Assembly: GCA_022841345.1 (NCBI GenBank)
Contig: JALHRR010000025.1
Span: 1-64,000, forward strand
Origin: Saprospiraceae bacterium
GTDB lineage: Bacteria; Bacteroidota; Bacteroidia; Chitinophagales; Saprospiraceae
Length of the DNA stretch: 64,000 nt
Direction: 5' to 3'
In this document: positions 8,803 to 17,289 of the stretch, piece after piece
Layout: every line of letters starts with the position of its first letter
Numbering within the stretch: the first letter of the stretch is position 1
The notes under the pieces: model-generated
Told to the model about the DNA's origin: nothing
The model's input: only the letters and a program-made list of their open reading frames with translations
Database searches by the model: none
Made by a program: the position numbers and the translations under genes

Positions 8803-9954
8803 ATGAGATCGAAATTATTTTCCGTACTCGTCATACTGACTCTGATCATACAGGCTTGCGGGTCCGGTGCATCTGATGACAACAATTTGGCCGCAAAACA
8901 GACAAAACTTACCAATCTCCTTGCTGAGAAAACTAAGATTGAAGCTGAGATTGCAAAACTAGAAACAGAAATTGCTGTGCTGGATACAACTGAGAAGGTT
9001 CAGGTCAGCAAATTGGTTGCATTGACACCTGTCAGCACCGGAGCATTTTCTTCACAGGTAGAGGTCATGGGTAAAATTGATGCAGACGCAAATGCTACCA
9101 TTTCTGCTTCCATGCCGGGAACTGTTACCAAAATCTTCGTGAAAGAAGGAACTTATGTACAAACTGGTCAGACTCTTGCAACTGTAGATAATGGAGTATT
9201 GCAGCAGAATATTGCTCAAACAAAGCAACAACTGGATTTTGCAACTGATATTTATAATAAGCAAAAATCTCTTTGGGATCAAAAAATTGGATCTGAAGTT
9301 CAATTTCTGACTGCCAAGAATAACAAGGAATCACTGGAATCTGCTTTGAATATCCTGAATGAGCAGAATGACATGTACAAAATCAAGTCTCTTTATCCGG
9401 GTGTTGTGGATGCAGTATCTGTCAAATTGGGCCAAACAATAGCTCCCGGAATGCCTGCTTTCAGAATTGTAGGTACTCAGGGATTAAAAATGAAAGCAGA
9501 AGTTCCGGAATCTTATGCTGCAAAGATCAAGCAAGGAGCATCTGTGGTGATCTATATGCCTGACCTGGACAAAGAAATCAATGGGAAAGTCAACTATATC
9601 TCTAAAATTGTAGATCCAATGAACCGGACATTCACAGCTGAGATACTGATAGGCGGCAATCGCTCAGATATTAAAACTAATATGGTGGGTATATTGAGAA
9701 TCAAGGATTATAATAATCCTACAGCGATAACCATTCCGATCAAAACCTTACAAAGAAATACGGAAGGTTATTTTGTGTACATCATGAAAGAAGAGGATGG
9801 CAAAAAGCTGGCTAAACAAGTGAACATTACCACCGGAGTTGTCAGCGGCAACGATGTAGAAGTGTTGAGTGGATTGAAAGCAGGTGATATGCTGATTACT
9901 TCAGGATACCAGAGTATAACAGACGGTGATCTTTTGAATATAGCTGAAAATTAA
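8803..9954 (+). CDS. RND efflux periplasmic adaptor (membrane fusion lipoprotein)
   Basis: A 383-residue HlyD/AcrA-type adaptor that bridges the inner-membrane pump and the TolC-like channel. The lipobox LTLIIQAC puts the lipidated cysteine at residue 19. A coiled coil (about residues 30-60, rich in KTKIEAEIAKLETEIA) precedes the barrel-sandwich half-motif MPGTVTKIFVKEGTYVQTGQ. A second hairpin, a lipoyl-like return strand and the beta-barrel (PEVPESYAAKIKQG-type region) follow. It sits 53 nt after the TolC gene and 91 nt before the RND gene in the same operon. Confidence 0.93.
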   Translation: MRSKLFSVLVILTLIIQACGSGASDDNNLAAKQTKLTNLLAEKTKIEAEIAKLETEIAVLDTTEKVQVSKLVALTPVSTGAFSSQVEVMGKIDADANATISASMPGTVTKIFVKEGTYVQTGQTLATVDNGVLQQNIAQTKQQLDFATDIYNKQKSLWDQKIGSEVQFLTAKNNKESLESALNILNEQNDMYKIKSLYPGVVDAVSVKLGQTIAPGMPAFRIVGTQGLKMKAEVPESYAAKIKQGASVVIYMPDLDKEINGKVNYISKIVDPMNRTFTAEILIGGNRSDIKTNMVGILRIKDYNNPTAITIPIKTLQRNTEGYFVYIMKEEDGKKLAKQVNITTGVVSGNDVEVLSGLKAGDMLITSGYQSITDGDLLNIAEN

Positions 9955-10045
9955 TTTCCAACTCAAACCAAAATGGATTCGTGTACCATGCCGAATGATT
10001 TTATACATCCGGTACACATCCAAACTATAAACAGAATAGCTAACC

Positions 10046-13000
10046 ATGGAAGATTATAATGCCGAATTTAAGCCCACAACATGGGCTATCAAAAATAAGA
10101 CCAGTATCTATCTGGCCACGCTCTTTATTTCGATTTTGGGTATCATCACTTATAATAGTTTACCAAAGGAAAATTTCCCGGAAGTAGTCATTCCTCAAAT
10201 ATTTGTAGCCACCATTTATGCCGGTACAGGACCTGCAGATATGGAGAATGTAGTCACCAAAGTTCTGGAGAAAGAAATCAAATCCATCAGTGGAGTCAAG
10301 AAGATCACTTCTAATTCCATGCAGGATTTCTCCACTATTATAGTTGAATTTAATACAGGAATTAAGATTGATGTCGCTAAGCAAAAAGTCAAAGATGCGG
10401 TTGATAAAGCCAGAACTGACCTGCCCAATGACCTGACTGCGGATCCTGAAGTGATTGATATCAATTTGGCGGATTTGCCCATCATGAATGTGAACCTTTC
10501 AGGTGATGTGGATCTCCTTCAACTAAAGGAATATGCAGAGGATATTAAGGACAGATTTGAATCTATTAAGGAGATCAACAGAGTCGATATTGTCGGAGCC
10601 TTAGAACGAGAAATTCAGGTCAATGTCGATATGTATAAAATGGCTGCAGCAGGAGCCAGTTTTATGGATATTGAAAATGCTATCCGGTTTGAAAATATGA
10701 CAATCTCAGGCGGTGAAATCAATATTGACGGAACGAAATGGGCAGTCAGTGTTAAAGGAGAATATAAGAATCCGCTTCTCCTGAATGATCTGATCATACG
10801 CACAAGTATGGGTGGAACCATATATCTGCGTGATATCGCAGAAATAGTAGATACCACTAAAGAGCAGGAAAGTTATGCACGTCTGAATAATAAAAATGTA
10901 ATCACACTCAACGTTGTAAAAAGATCAGGTGAAAACCTGATTTCTGCCTCTGATAATATCAAGAACGAGATAGATTATATCAAAGCAAACGTTTTACCTA
11001 AAAATGTAGATGTAACTGTAACGCAGGATCAGTCTGTACAGACCGAAACAACGCTGCATGATTTGATCAACACCATTATTCTTGGATTCTTGTTTGTGAC
11101 ATTGGTATTAATGTTTTTCATGGGAACATCCAATGCACTATTCGTCGGCTTAAGTGTTCCCTTATCTGCATTCCTGGCATTTCTGGTATTGCAGATGTTT
11201 GGTTATACGATGAACATGATTGTATTGTTCTCATTCCTTCTGGGTTTGGGGATTGTGGTAGATGACGCGGTGGTAGTTATTGAAAACACGCACAGGATTT
11301 ATGCGAATGGTAAAATGTCCATTTTCAAAGCAGTGAGAATAGCAGCCGGTGAAGTATTCCTGCCGGTATTTACCGGTACAATTGTAACGCTGTTGCCTTT
11401 CGTTCCTCTCCTATTCTGGCCGGGAGTAATTGGTGATTTCATGTACTATCTGCCATTCACATTGATTATCATGCTATTAGCCTCATTGTTGGTGGCTTAT
11501 ATTATCAATCCTGTATTTGCAGTTGATTTCATGAAACCACACAAAACGGTGAAGGAATCAAGAGCGATCACCAGAGGATTCAAAATGATGTGTCTGGCAT
11601 TTCTTGGAATCATAGTTGTTGGATATATGGTCAATTTTGGTCTGGGTAATCTGATGCTGGTGCTGTTCTTTTTAATCCTGCTCAACAAATTTGTATTCTC
11701 CTGGGCGATAGAAAGATTCCAGACAAGAACATGGCCGGCTTTCCAAAACAGGTATCACAATATGGTAACTTTTGTTTTGAAGGGCAAAAGACCCATTCTC
11801 GTATTGGTCGGAGGAATAGTTCTGTTCATAATTTCAATTGTATTTACAGTCATACGTCAGCCAAAGGTGGATTTCTTTCCTAAAAGTGACCCTAATTATA
11901 TTATTACATACTTGAGATTGCCCATCGGAACACACCAGACCGTCACAGACTCCATTACAAAGATTTTGGAAGAAAGAATTTATGGTGTAATTGGTGAGGA
12001 TAATCCTATGGTTCAATCAGTTATTTCCAATGTAGCCATCGGTGCAGGAACGCAGGATGACAATCAGACTCAAGCCATGCCACACCTTGGAAAAGTGACT
12101 GTTGCATTTGTCGAATTTGCCAAAAGAAATGGCCAGTCTACTGTAGAATATCTTGACAAAATCAGACAAGCTACTCAGGGTATCGCAGGAGCGGAAATAA
12201 CCGTAGATCAGGAAGAAAGCGGTCCTCCAACAGGAAAGCCTATTAATATTGAAATATCTGGTGACAATTTTGATGAACTGATCGATAATGCAAATAAGCT
12301 CAAATCTTACATTCAGGACAAACAAATCGGAGGTATAGAGGAATTGAGATCTGACTTCCAGGCCAATAAGCCTGAGATTATTGTCACTATTGACAGAAGA
12401 AGGGCCAATCAGGAAGGAATTTCTACTGCTCAAATCGGTAGTGAATTGAGAACATCCATTTTTGGTAAAGAAATCTCAAAGTATCGCGATGACAAGGATG
12501 AGTATGAGATTAATCTGAGAGTCAGAGAAGATCAGCGGGGTAATATCAGCAATATTCTAAATATTCCATTGACATACAGGGACATGGGAATGGGGGGCAT
12601 CATCCGTCAGGTACCATTATCTTCCGTAGCTAAGGTGGAGTATTCAAATACCTATGCAGGTATCAAGCGTATCAATAAAAAGCGTGTGATCAGTTTGTCT
12701 TCCAATGTGCTGACTGGTTTCACAGCTAATGAAGTGGTAGCCAATATCCAGGCTGCTGTCAATCAGTTTGATCATCCGGATACTATCGGTATCAGAATGA
12801 CGGGTGAGCAGGAAGATCAGGCTGAAACTTCCGGCTTCCTGGGATATGCTTTCCTTGTGGCATTTGGATTGATTTTCCTTGTACTTGTAATGCAGTTCAA
12901 CTCTACATCCAAACCGTTGATCATCCTTTCAGAAATCGTGTTCAGTTTGACAGGAGTATTGCTTGGATTCTCTATATTCAACATGAATATCTCCATTGTT

Positions 13001-13495
13001 ATGACGGGTGTAGGTGTATTCGCACTTGCAGGAATCATTGTTAGAAACGGTATCCTTCTGGTTGAATTCACGGACCTGCTATTAAGTCAGGGAATGGAAT
13101 TGCGACAAGCTGCAGCAGAAGCAGCGAAAACTAGGATGACTCCGGTTATATTGACGGCTATTTCAGCCATTCTCGGTCTTATTCCGCTGGCAGTAGGACT
13201 TAATATGGACTTTGTGAAGCTATTTACCGAGCTGGATCCACATTTATATTTCGGAGGTGACAATGTTGCTTTCTGGGGACCTCTCAGCTGGACGATGATC
13301 TTTGGATTGATCTTTGGAACGTTCCTTACATTGATCATGGTACCTAGCTTATTGGTTTTGATTGAAAAATCAAAAACAAGAGTATTCAGATTATTTGGAA
13401 GAGAATATTCAGCTGAGAAAGCAGCGCTGAGAAAAGCGAATATGGATTATGATGATCCAAAGCCTGAGGAAACAGACCATACTTCACATCACTAA
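10046..13495 (+). CDS. RND family inner-membrane efflux transporter (AcrB/HAE-like)
   Basis: A 1149-residue proton-driven pump. TM1 (TSIYLATLFISILGIITYNS) is followed by the periplasmic porter domain, then TM2-TM6. TM4 contains the proton-relay pair in GIVVDDAVVVIENTHR at about residue 405. The duplicated second half starts at about residue 580 and ends with TM8-TM12 (ALAGIIVRNGILLVEFTDL). It is somewhat longer than E. coli AcrB because of a longer linker between halves and a hydrophilic tail ending in a His-rich stretch. Last gene of the operon, followed by a terminator. Substrate range is not predictable; the family split between drug and metal pumps favours drugs or lipophiles here. Confidence 0.93.
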   Translation: MEDYNAEFKPTTWAIKNKTSIYLATLFISILGIITYNSLPKENFPEVVIPQIFVATIYAGTGPADMENVVTKVLEKEIKSISGVKKITSNSMQDFSTIIVEFNTGIKIDVAKQKVKDAVDKARTDLPNDLTADPEVIDINLADLPIMNVNLSGDVDLLQLKEYAEDIKDRFESIKEINRVDIVGALEREIQVNVDMYKMAAAGASFMDIENAIRFENMTISGGEINIDGTKWAVSVKGEYKNPLLLNDLIIRTSMGGTIYLRDIAEIVDTTKEQESYARLNNKNVITLNVVKRSGENLISASDNIKNEIDYIKANVLPKNVDVTVTQDQSVQTETTLHDLINTIILGFLFVTLVLMFFMGTSNALFVGLSVPLSAFLAFLVLQMFGYTMNMIVLFSFLLGLGIVVDDAVVVIENTHRIYANGKMSIFKAVRIAAGEVFLPVFTGTIVTLLPFVPLLFWPGVIGDFMYYLPFTLIIMLLASLLVAYIINPVFAVDFMKPHKTVKESRAITRGFKMMCLAFLGIIVVGYMVNFGLGNLMLVLFFLILLNKFVFSWAIERFQTRTWPAFQNRYHNMVTFVLKGKRPILVLVGGIVLFIISIVFTVIRQPKVDFFPKSDPNYIITYLRLPIGTHQTVTDSITKILEERIYGVIGEDNPMVQSVISNVAIGAGTQDDNQTQAMPHLGKVTVAFVEFAKRNGQSTVEYLDKIRQATQGIAGAEITVDQEESGPPTGKPINIEISGDNFDELIDNANKLKSYIQDKQIGGIEELRSDFQANKPEIIVTIDRRRANQEGISTAQIGSELRTSIFGKEISKYRDDKDEYEINLRVREDQRGNISNILNIPLTYRDMGMGGIIRQVPLSSVAKVEYSNTYAGIKRINKKRVISLSSNVLTGFTANEVVANIQAAVNQFDHPDTIGIRMTGEQEDQAETSGFLGYAFLVAFGLIFLVLVMQFNSTSKPLIILSEIVFSLTGVLLGFSIFNMNISIVMTGVGVFALAGIIVRNGILLVEFTDLLLSQGMELRQAAAEAAKTRMTPVILTAISAILGLIPLAVGLNMDFVKLFTELDPHLYFGGDNVAFWGPLSWTMIFGLIFGTFLTLIMVPSLLVLIEKSKTRVFRLFGREYSAEKAALRKANMDYDDPKPEETDHTSHH

Positions 13496-13516
13496 ATATA
13501 AAAATCCGTCTTAAAT

Positions 13517-13553
13517 AAAAAGCCATTTCTTCAATTTGAGGGAATGGCTTTTT
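13517..13553. terminator. Rho-independent terminator after the RND operon
   Basis: An 11-bp stem AAAAAGCCATT/AATGGCTTTTT with a 15-nt loop lies 21 nt after the RND stop codon, with T-rich sequence after it and A-rich before it. It could work on both strands. Confidence 0.8.
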
Positions 13554-13581
13554 ATATATTTTTTTCAGTATTTTTATCCGG

Positions 13582-14493
13582 ATGGATGATAAAATACACA
13601 ATCCGCATGACAAATTTTTTAAAAGTCTCATGGATGACAGGTCTATCGCCATTGCTTTCCTGGAAGAGTTTCTTCCTGAAAATGTCAAAAATCTCCTGGC
13701 ACTTGAGCAATTGACGCATACATCTTCCTCTTTTATCACACCTGAGCTGCAAGAATATCTGGCAGATGTTGTATTCAATGTACCATTAAGAATTGAGATT
13801 CCGGATATGAAGTCCTGTTACGTTTCTATTTTGCTGGAACATAAATCTTACATAGATCACTACATAGATTTCCAGATACTTCAATATCTGGCGCAATCTT
13901 ACAGGCAGCAGATACAAAATCGTCAAAAGCTTCAATTAGTAATACCATTCTTGTATTATCACGGAGAAACAAATTGGCAGATAAGAACGCTTTCAGATTT
14001 TTTTCCGGGAATTCCTGAACATCTGTATTCCTATTTCCCTTCATTTTCCAAAGTATTCATAGATCTGAATGATCTCAATAATGAGCAAATAGATGAATTA
14101 AGAAATACCTTTGTCCGGGCTGCTCTTTCAATTCAGAAACTTTCCCGACAGGGAGATCAAATTTTAGATTCTGTGTTCCGGATTTTGCATTCATTAGAGC
14201 TGGAGGCAGACAGGAACTTTGCGAGGGTCCTGCTTGTTTATTCGTTACATATCACTAGAATTACAAAAGAAACTCTACAAAATAAAATTAAACATATGAC
14301 TCCTCAGATCAAATCAGAAATCCTTTCCACTTATGATCAGATTAAGATAGAAGGAGAATTGAAAGCTAAATCTGAAGTTGTTCTAAACCTTCATGATGCC
14401 GGAATGGATGTTGAATTCATTGTCAAGGTTACAGAACTTAGCCGCTCAGTGGTGGAAGAAATCATTAGTAATAACGGCAAAAATGAGCATTAG
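13582..14493 (+). CDS. Rpn-family (YhgA-like) PD-(D/E)XK nuclease
   Basis: A 303-residue member of the Rpn/YhgA-like family (older annotations call it transposase_31 or a PD-(D/E)XK transposase-like protein). The catalytic core fits LADVVF (Asp62) and SILLEHKS (Glu86, Lys88), the D...ExK pattern of PD-(D/E)XK nucleases. A helical C-terminal region follows. E. coli Rpn proteins are recombination-promoting nucleases; the cellular role here is unknown. The gene starts 28 nt after the efflux terminator and stands alone. It is followed by a decaying stretch with two damaged genes, which suggests an accessory or recently acquired location. Confidence 0.8.
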   Translation: MDDKIHNPHDKFFKSLMDDRSIAIAFLEEFLPENVKNLLALEQLTHTSSSFITPELQEYLADVVFNVPLRIEIPDMKSCYVSILLEHKSYIDHYIDFQILQYLAQSYRQQIQNRQKLQLVIPFLYYHGETNWQIRTLSDFFPGIPEHLYSYFPSFSKVFIDLNDLNNEQIDELRNTFVRAALSIQKLSRQGDQILDSVFRILHSLELEADRNFARVLLVYSLHITRITKETLQNKIKHMTPQIKSEILSTYDQIKIEGELKAKSEVVLNLHDAGMDVEFIVKVTELSRSVVEEIISNNGKNEH

Positions 14494-14579
14494 AAGCTGT
14501 TCATAAATCCTCTTCCCCTCCCAACAATTTACTTTGGATCCAGATCTGTCTCAATGACAGTTTTGACCACAAATGGGTC

Positions 14580-14909
14580 TTATTTACTAATTGCTTCAAC
14601 CTGTTTCATAAAGTTTGCAACCAATGGATCACTGTACATTCAATAAGCATCCACAATTGTCCCTTTTTCACCTTCAGTAGTTTCAATAGCATATAGAATG
14701 GCATTATCATCCGGGTCAGATTCACCTTCATATCGGTAGAAGTTTACCACCTTGACCTGATCAGGTTGATATGTTTTCTGTGTAGCCCATGAAATTAAGC
14801 CTTCATCTGTAATTTTAAATTGCGTGCTAAATTCAGACAGCTTCCCTGATGCCAGAAGAGAACCAAGTGATTTCATTTCAATTTTTTCTTTTGAGCTTTT
14901 ATTTTCCAT
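14580..14909 (-). pseudogene. Small conserved Bacteroidota protein interrupted by an in-frame TGA
   Basis: The frame from 14909 (MENKSSKEKIEM; an alternative ATG is at 14921) encodes about 89 residues to a TGA at 14640-14642. The same frame then continues for 19 more codons (MYSDPLVANFMKQVEAISK) to TAA at 14580-14582. The block NFYRYEGESDPDDNAILYAI and the end KGTIVDAY match a family of about 100 residues that databases often label phosphoribosylpyrophosphate synthetase, without any PRPP synthetase motif. In that family, as I recall it, VDAY is followed by Gly and then a YxDP-like sequence. A single GGA-to-TGA change therefore explains the break. It could be a real nonsense mutation, a sequencing error or read-through. 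Confidence 0.65.
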
Positions 14910-15092
14910 TTGAATAAGCAATATTAATAAATATATATAGAAGATATCGCACTGCTAAAATCCGCAGCCGCAACTATAACGAATTGGATGTAAATCGAAT
15001 GTCTTAATGTAAAAGTGGCCCAATTCTGAAAGGAAAACATTATACTAATTTGTAAATAAGTTGTATTATTTACGGATTAATATCCTTTAGAA

Positions 15093-15351
15093 TTAATAGT
15101 AAAGTCCTCTGTTAGAATAGAAATTGAGAAGTTCTCCAATTAATTCATATACCAACCTGTGTTCTTTGCTGATCCTTCGAGACCATTTACCGGATATCTC
15201 GAATCTTAATGGTTCAGGTTTTCCAAGACCACTAAAAGGATTCTCAGTGCAATCATTTATCAAAGAAAATATTTTTTAAAATTCTTTTGTTTCCGGAATG
15301 TACCCAAAAATCAAGATCTGCTTTTGCCTGTGGAGTATAAATTACTTGCAT
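15093..15351 (-). pseudogene. yoeB: YoeB/Txe-type toxin, frameshifted
   Basis: The reverse strand encodes MQVIYTPQAKADLDFWVHSG, then NKRILKNIF in the first frame. After a +1 shift near the T-run at about 15266-15273, it continues [40 protein letters not shown] and [17 protein letters not shown] to TAA at 15093-15095. This aligns along its whole length with E. coli YoeB, an mRNA-cleaving RelE-superfamily toxin (GKGKPEPLK...SGFWSRRITEEHRLVY). The 259-nt span is one base more than 86 codons, which fits a single inserted base. The C-terminal catalytic-histidine region of YoeB (RYHY) reads RGLYY. The start overlaps the antitoxin stop. Confidence 0.8.
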
Positions 15352-15455
15352 AAATTCTCCAGCTCTTTCAAGGACAATGAAATGCCCTTTCCTTCTTTGA
15401 GATCTAATTCTCCTTGTTTGACCTTTGCTACAAAGTCCTGCTTATACTTTTTCAT
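15342..15455 (-). CDS. Small antitoxin partner of the YoeB-like toxin
   Basis: A 37-codon frame (MKKYKQDFVAKVKQGELDLK, then EGKGISLSLKELENLCK) ends inside the start of the toxin gene: the sequence TTATGCAAGTAA holds both the toxin ATG and the antitoxin TAA. Short lysine- and glutamate-rich antitoxins ending in a leucine-rich helix are common partners of YoeB/Txe toxins in Bacteroidota. The gene is much shorter than E. coli YefM (about 80 aa), so an upstream start or a lost N-terminus cannot be excluded. With the toxin broken, the pair is probably a relic. Confidence 0.55.
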   Translation of the reverse strand: MKKYKQDFVAKVKQGELDLKEGKGISLSLKELENLCK

Positions 15456-15513
15456 TTGATTTGATCTAAAAATTGATTTTAAGTGCTTTAAGAAAAGCTT
15501 TTACTGCTTCCCC

Positions 15514-15978
15514 TCACTCCTGCTTCAGCATCTTCACATCAAATGGATGCAGAGCAGTACCTTTTACATTCGCTCGGGCTTCAATCCGATAATCAGAATT
15601 GACACCTTTGATGAATTTAGCAGCATTAATCACGCCACGTGTTATGAAGTTTTTTTCCTGAAACATATCCATTTCGGATTTCAATGGCTCAAATGGAAGC
15701 ACGAAGTCAACAAAGACTTCCTCATTGGCATTGACTATAAATGGTTCCTGAAGAACGATCTCTCCCAATGTGTATTCGTCGATGAGTTTTTTACCCCGGC
15801 GACCGCGTTTGTATTTTTCAATGAATTTCAATTCTACCGCAGTCACCTGCTGATCAGCCATGCTGATGAATCTGAGTTTACCGGCTAATGTGCCGCTGTT
15901 TAACTGAAAAAATTCAGGTACGATAATTTCCACTTTCACACCTTCGATGCCCAGCCATCTTTTTACTTTCCCAAACAT
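15514..15978 (-). CDS. Spo0M-like arrestin-fold protein
   Basis: From MFGKVKRWLGIEGVKVEIIV at 15978, this 154-residue protein resembles sporulation-control Spo0M proteins. These have an arrestin-like beta-sandwich and occur well outside sporulating bacteria. Strands such as VKVEIIVPEFFQLNSGTLAG and ITRGVINAAKFIKG fit that fold. The open frame extends to 16032, but that start would overlap the upstream gene by 43 nt and adds residues lacking the motif, so 15978 is preferred. It is the last gene of a four-gene minus-strand operon. Function in this setting is unknown. Confidence 0.7.
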   Translation of the reverse strand: MFGKVKRWLGIEGVKVEIIVPEFFQLNSGTLAGKLRFISMADQQVTAVELKFIEKYKRGRRGKKLIDEYTLGEIVLQEPFIVNANEEVFVDFVLPFEPLKSEMDMFQEKNFITRGVINAAKFIKGVNSDYRIEARANVKGTALHPFDVKMLKQE

Positions 15979-15989
15979 AATTATCTGAT

Positions 15990-16484
15990 TTATAAAAATC
16001 TGCGATGCCAGCTTTCTCGCAATGGAACCCACCAGTTGTTTTTGAAGTCCCCGTAAGTACTTACCAGTGTATTTGCAAACAGCGTATCATTTGTAATGAC
16101 ACCTTTCTGGTAAGCATGGGCCAGCTCTTCCTTGTGAATGGGTTGCAGCACTCCTGCAGCATCTTTAAAGTAGAAAGTTAGGCGATCGAACAGTTCCAGA
16201 TCATATTTTTGGCCCAATTCACGTAAAAAAGCGACAGACGAATCGATGGAGCATCCACTTGCTCCTGCCTGAGATTCATCCACCATCAGCAGCAGGAATC
16301 GTTTGTCTTCTATCCAGCCTTTTGCAAGTAATGCCTGTGCATGAGCTGTCCATTCCTTCGCAAAATAGTTAAGATCCTTTTCGATTTGAAGGATTTCTTC
16401 TGCACTTAATTGTCGGGAAGCGCTATAAATCCAGATTCTGGACTCATCTGAAAATACCTGATCTTTTTTAGTGGAGGCTGTCAT
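15990..16484 (-). CDS. Conserved Bacteroidota protein (often mislabelled ABC transporter ATPase)
   Basis: A 164-residue soluble protein. The blocks SRIWIYSASRQLSAEEILQI, RFLLLMVDESQAGASGCSID and FDRLTFYFKD match a small conserved family in Bacteroidota that databases frequently call ABC transporter ATPase. There is no Walker A, Walker B or ABC signature, so that label is not supported. The conserved cysteine in SGCSIDSSV is the most notable possible functional residue. Its start overlaps the stop of the HdrB-like gene by four bases (ATGA), tying its expression to the Fe-S proteins. Confidence 0.7.
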   Translation of the reverse strand: MTASTKKDQVFSDESRIWIYSASRQLSAEEILQIEKDLNYFAKEWTAHAQALLAKGWIEDKRFLLLMVDESQAGASGCSIDSSVAFLRELGQKYDLELFDRLTFYFKDAAGVLQPIHKEELAHAYQKGVITNDTLFANTLVSTYGDFKNNWWVPLRESWHRRFL

Positions 16485-17263
16485 AACTGATTTTGTTGAA
16501 CGATTAATTCCGACAAGTCATATACCATTATCTCATCCTGCTTTTCGTACGCTTTCACTCCGTCACTCATCATTGTAAGGCAAAAAGGACAGTTGACTGC
16601 AATCACCGAAGCTCCTGTGGCAATCGCTTCTTCTGTTCTCTCTATATTAATACGTTTTTTTCCGGGTTCGTCTTCTTTCCACATTTGTGCTCCTCCGGCT
16701 CCGCAACATAATCCGGTGGTTCTGCAGCGTTTCATTTCTTTCAATTCCACATCCAGAGCTTCTAATACCTCCCTTGGTGCTTCATAAATCTGGTTGGCTC
16801 TTCCAAGATAACAAGAATCATGATAAGTGATGGATTTGCCTTTGAAAGGTCCTCCATCTGCAATTTTCAACCTTCCTTCATCAATTAATGATTGCAGATA
16901 ACTTGTATGATGGATAACATCATAATGGCCACCAAGTTCAGGATATTCATTTTTAAATGTGTTAAAACAATGCGGACAGGTGGTTACTATCTTTTTGACA
17001 CCATATCCATTGAGAACTTGTATGTTTTGATTGGCCAGCATTTGAAAAACAAATTCATTTCCGGCACGTCTGGCCGGATCTCCTGTGCACGCTTCTTCAT
17101 TCCCTAAAATGGCAAATGATATATCAAGATGGTTCAAAATTTTACAAAAAGCTTTTGTCACTTTTTGTGCTCTGGCATCGAAACTACCGGCGCAGCCCAC
17201 CCAAAAAAGAATATCAGGCGAAGTACCATTGGCAGTCATTTCTGCTAAAGTTGGAATATTCAT
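16481..17263 (-). CDS. HdrB/LldE-like CCG-domain Fe-S oxidoreductase subunit
   Basis: A 260-residue protein with two cysteine-rich CCG-type domains. The first contains WVGCAGSFDARAQ, GNEEACTGDPARR and TTCPHCFNTFKNEYPE. The second contains TYHDSCYLGRANQIYEAPRE, TGLCCGAGGAQMW and AVNCPFCLTMMSDG. Such domains bind non-cubane Fe-S clusters in HdrB, GlpC, LldE and related electron carriers. It lies 26 nt after the membrane Fe-S gene and is almost certainly its soluble partner. The physiological electron donor and acceptor cannot be inferred from this window. Confidence 0.88.
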   Translation of the reverse strand: MNIPTLAEMTANGTSPDILFWVGCAGSFDARAQKVTKAFCKILNHLDISFAILGNEEACTGDPARRAGNEFVFQMLANQNIQVLNGYGVKKIVTTCPHCFNTFKNEYPELGGHYDVIHHTSYLQSLIDEGRLKIADGGPFKGKSITYHDSCYLGRANQIYEAPREVLEALDVELKEMKRCRTTGLCCGAGGAQMWKEDEPGKKRINIERTEEAIATGASVIAVNCPFCLTMMSDGVKAYEKQDEIMVYDLSELIVQQNQL

Positions 17264-17289
17264 ATTTTTCTATAAAAGATTAATAAAAT

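Noticed and set aside
14640-14921. Phosphoribosylpyrophosphate synthetase
   Set aside because: Databases often use this label for the family, but the sequence has no PRPP synthetase motif and is far too short.
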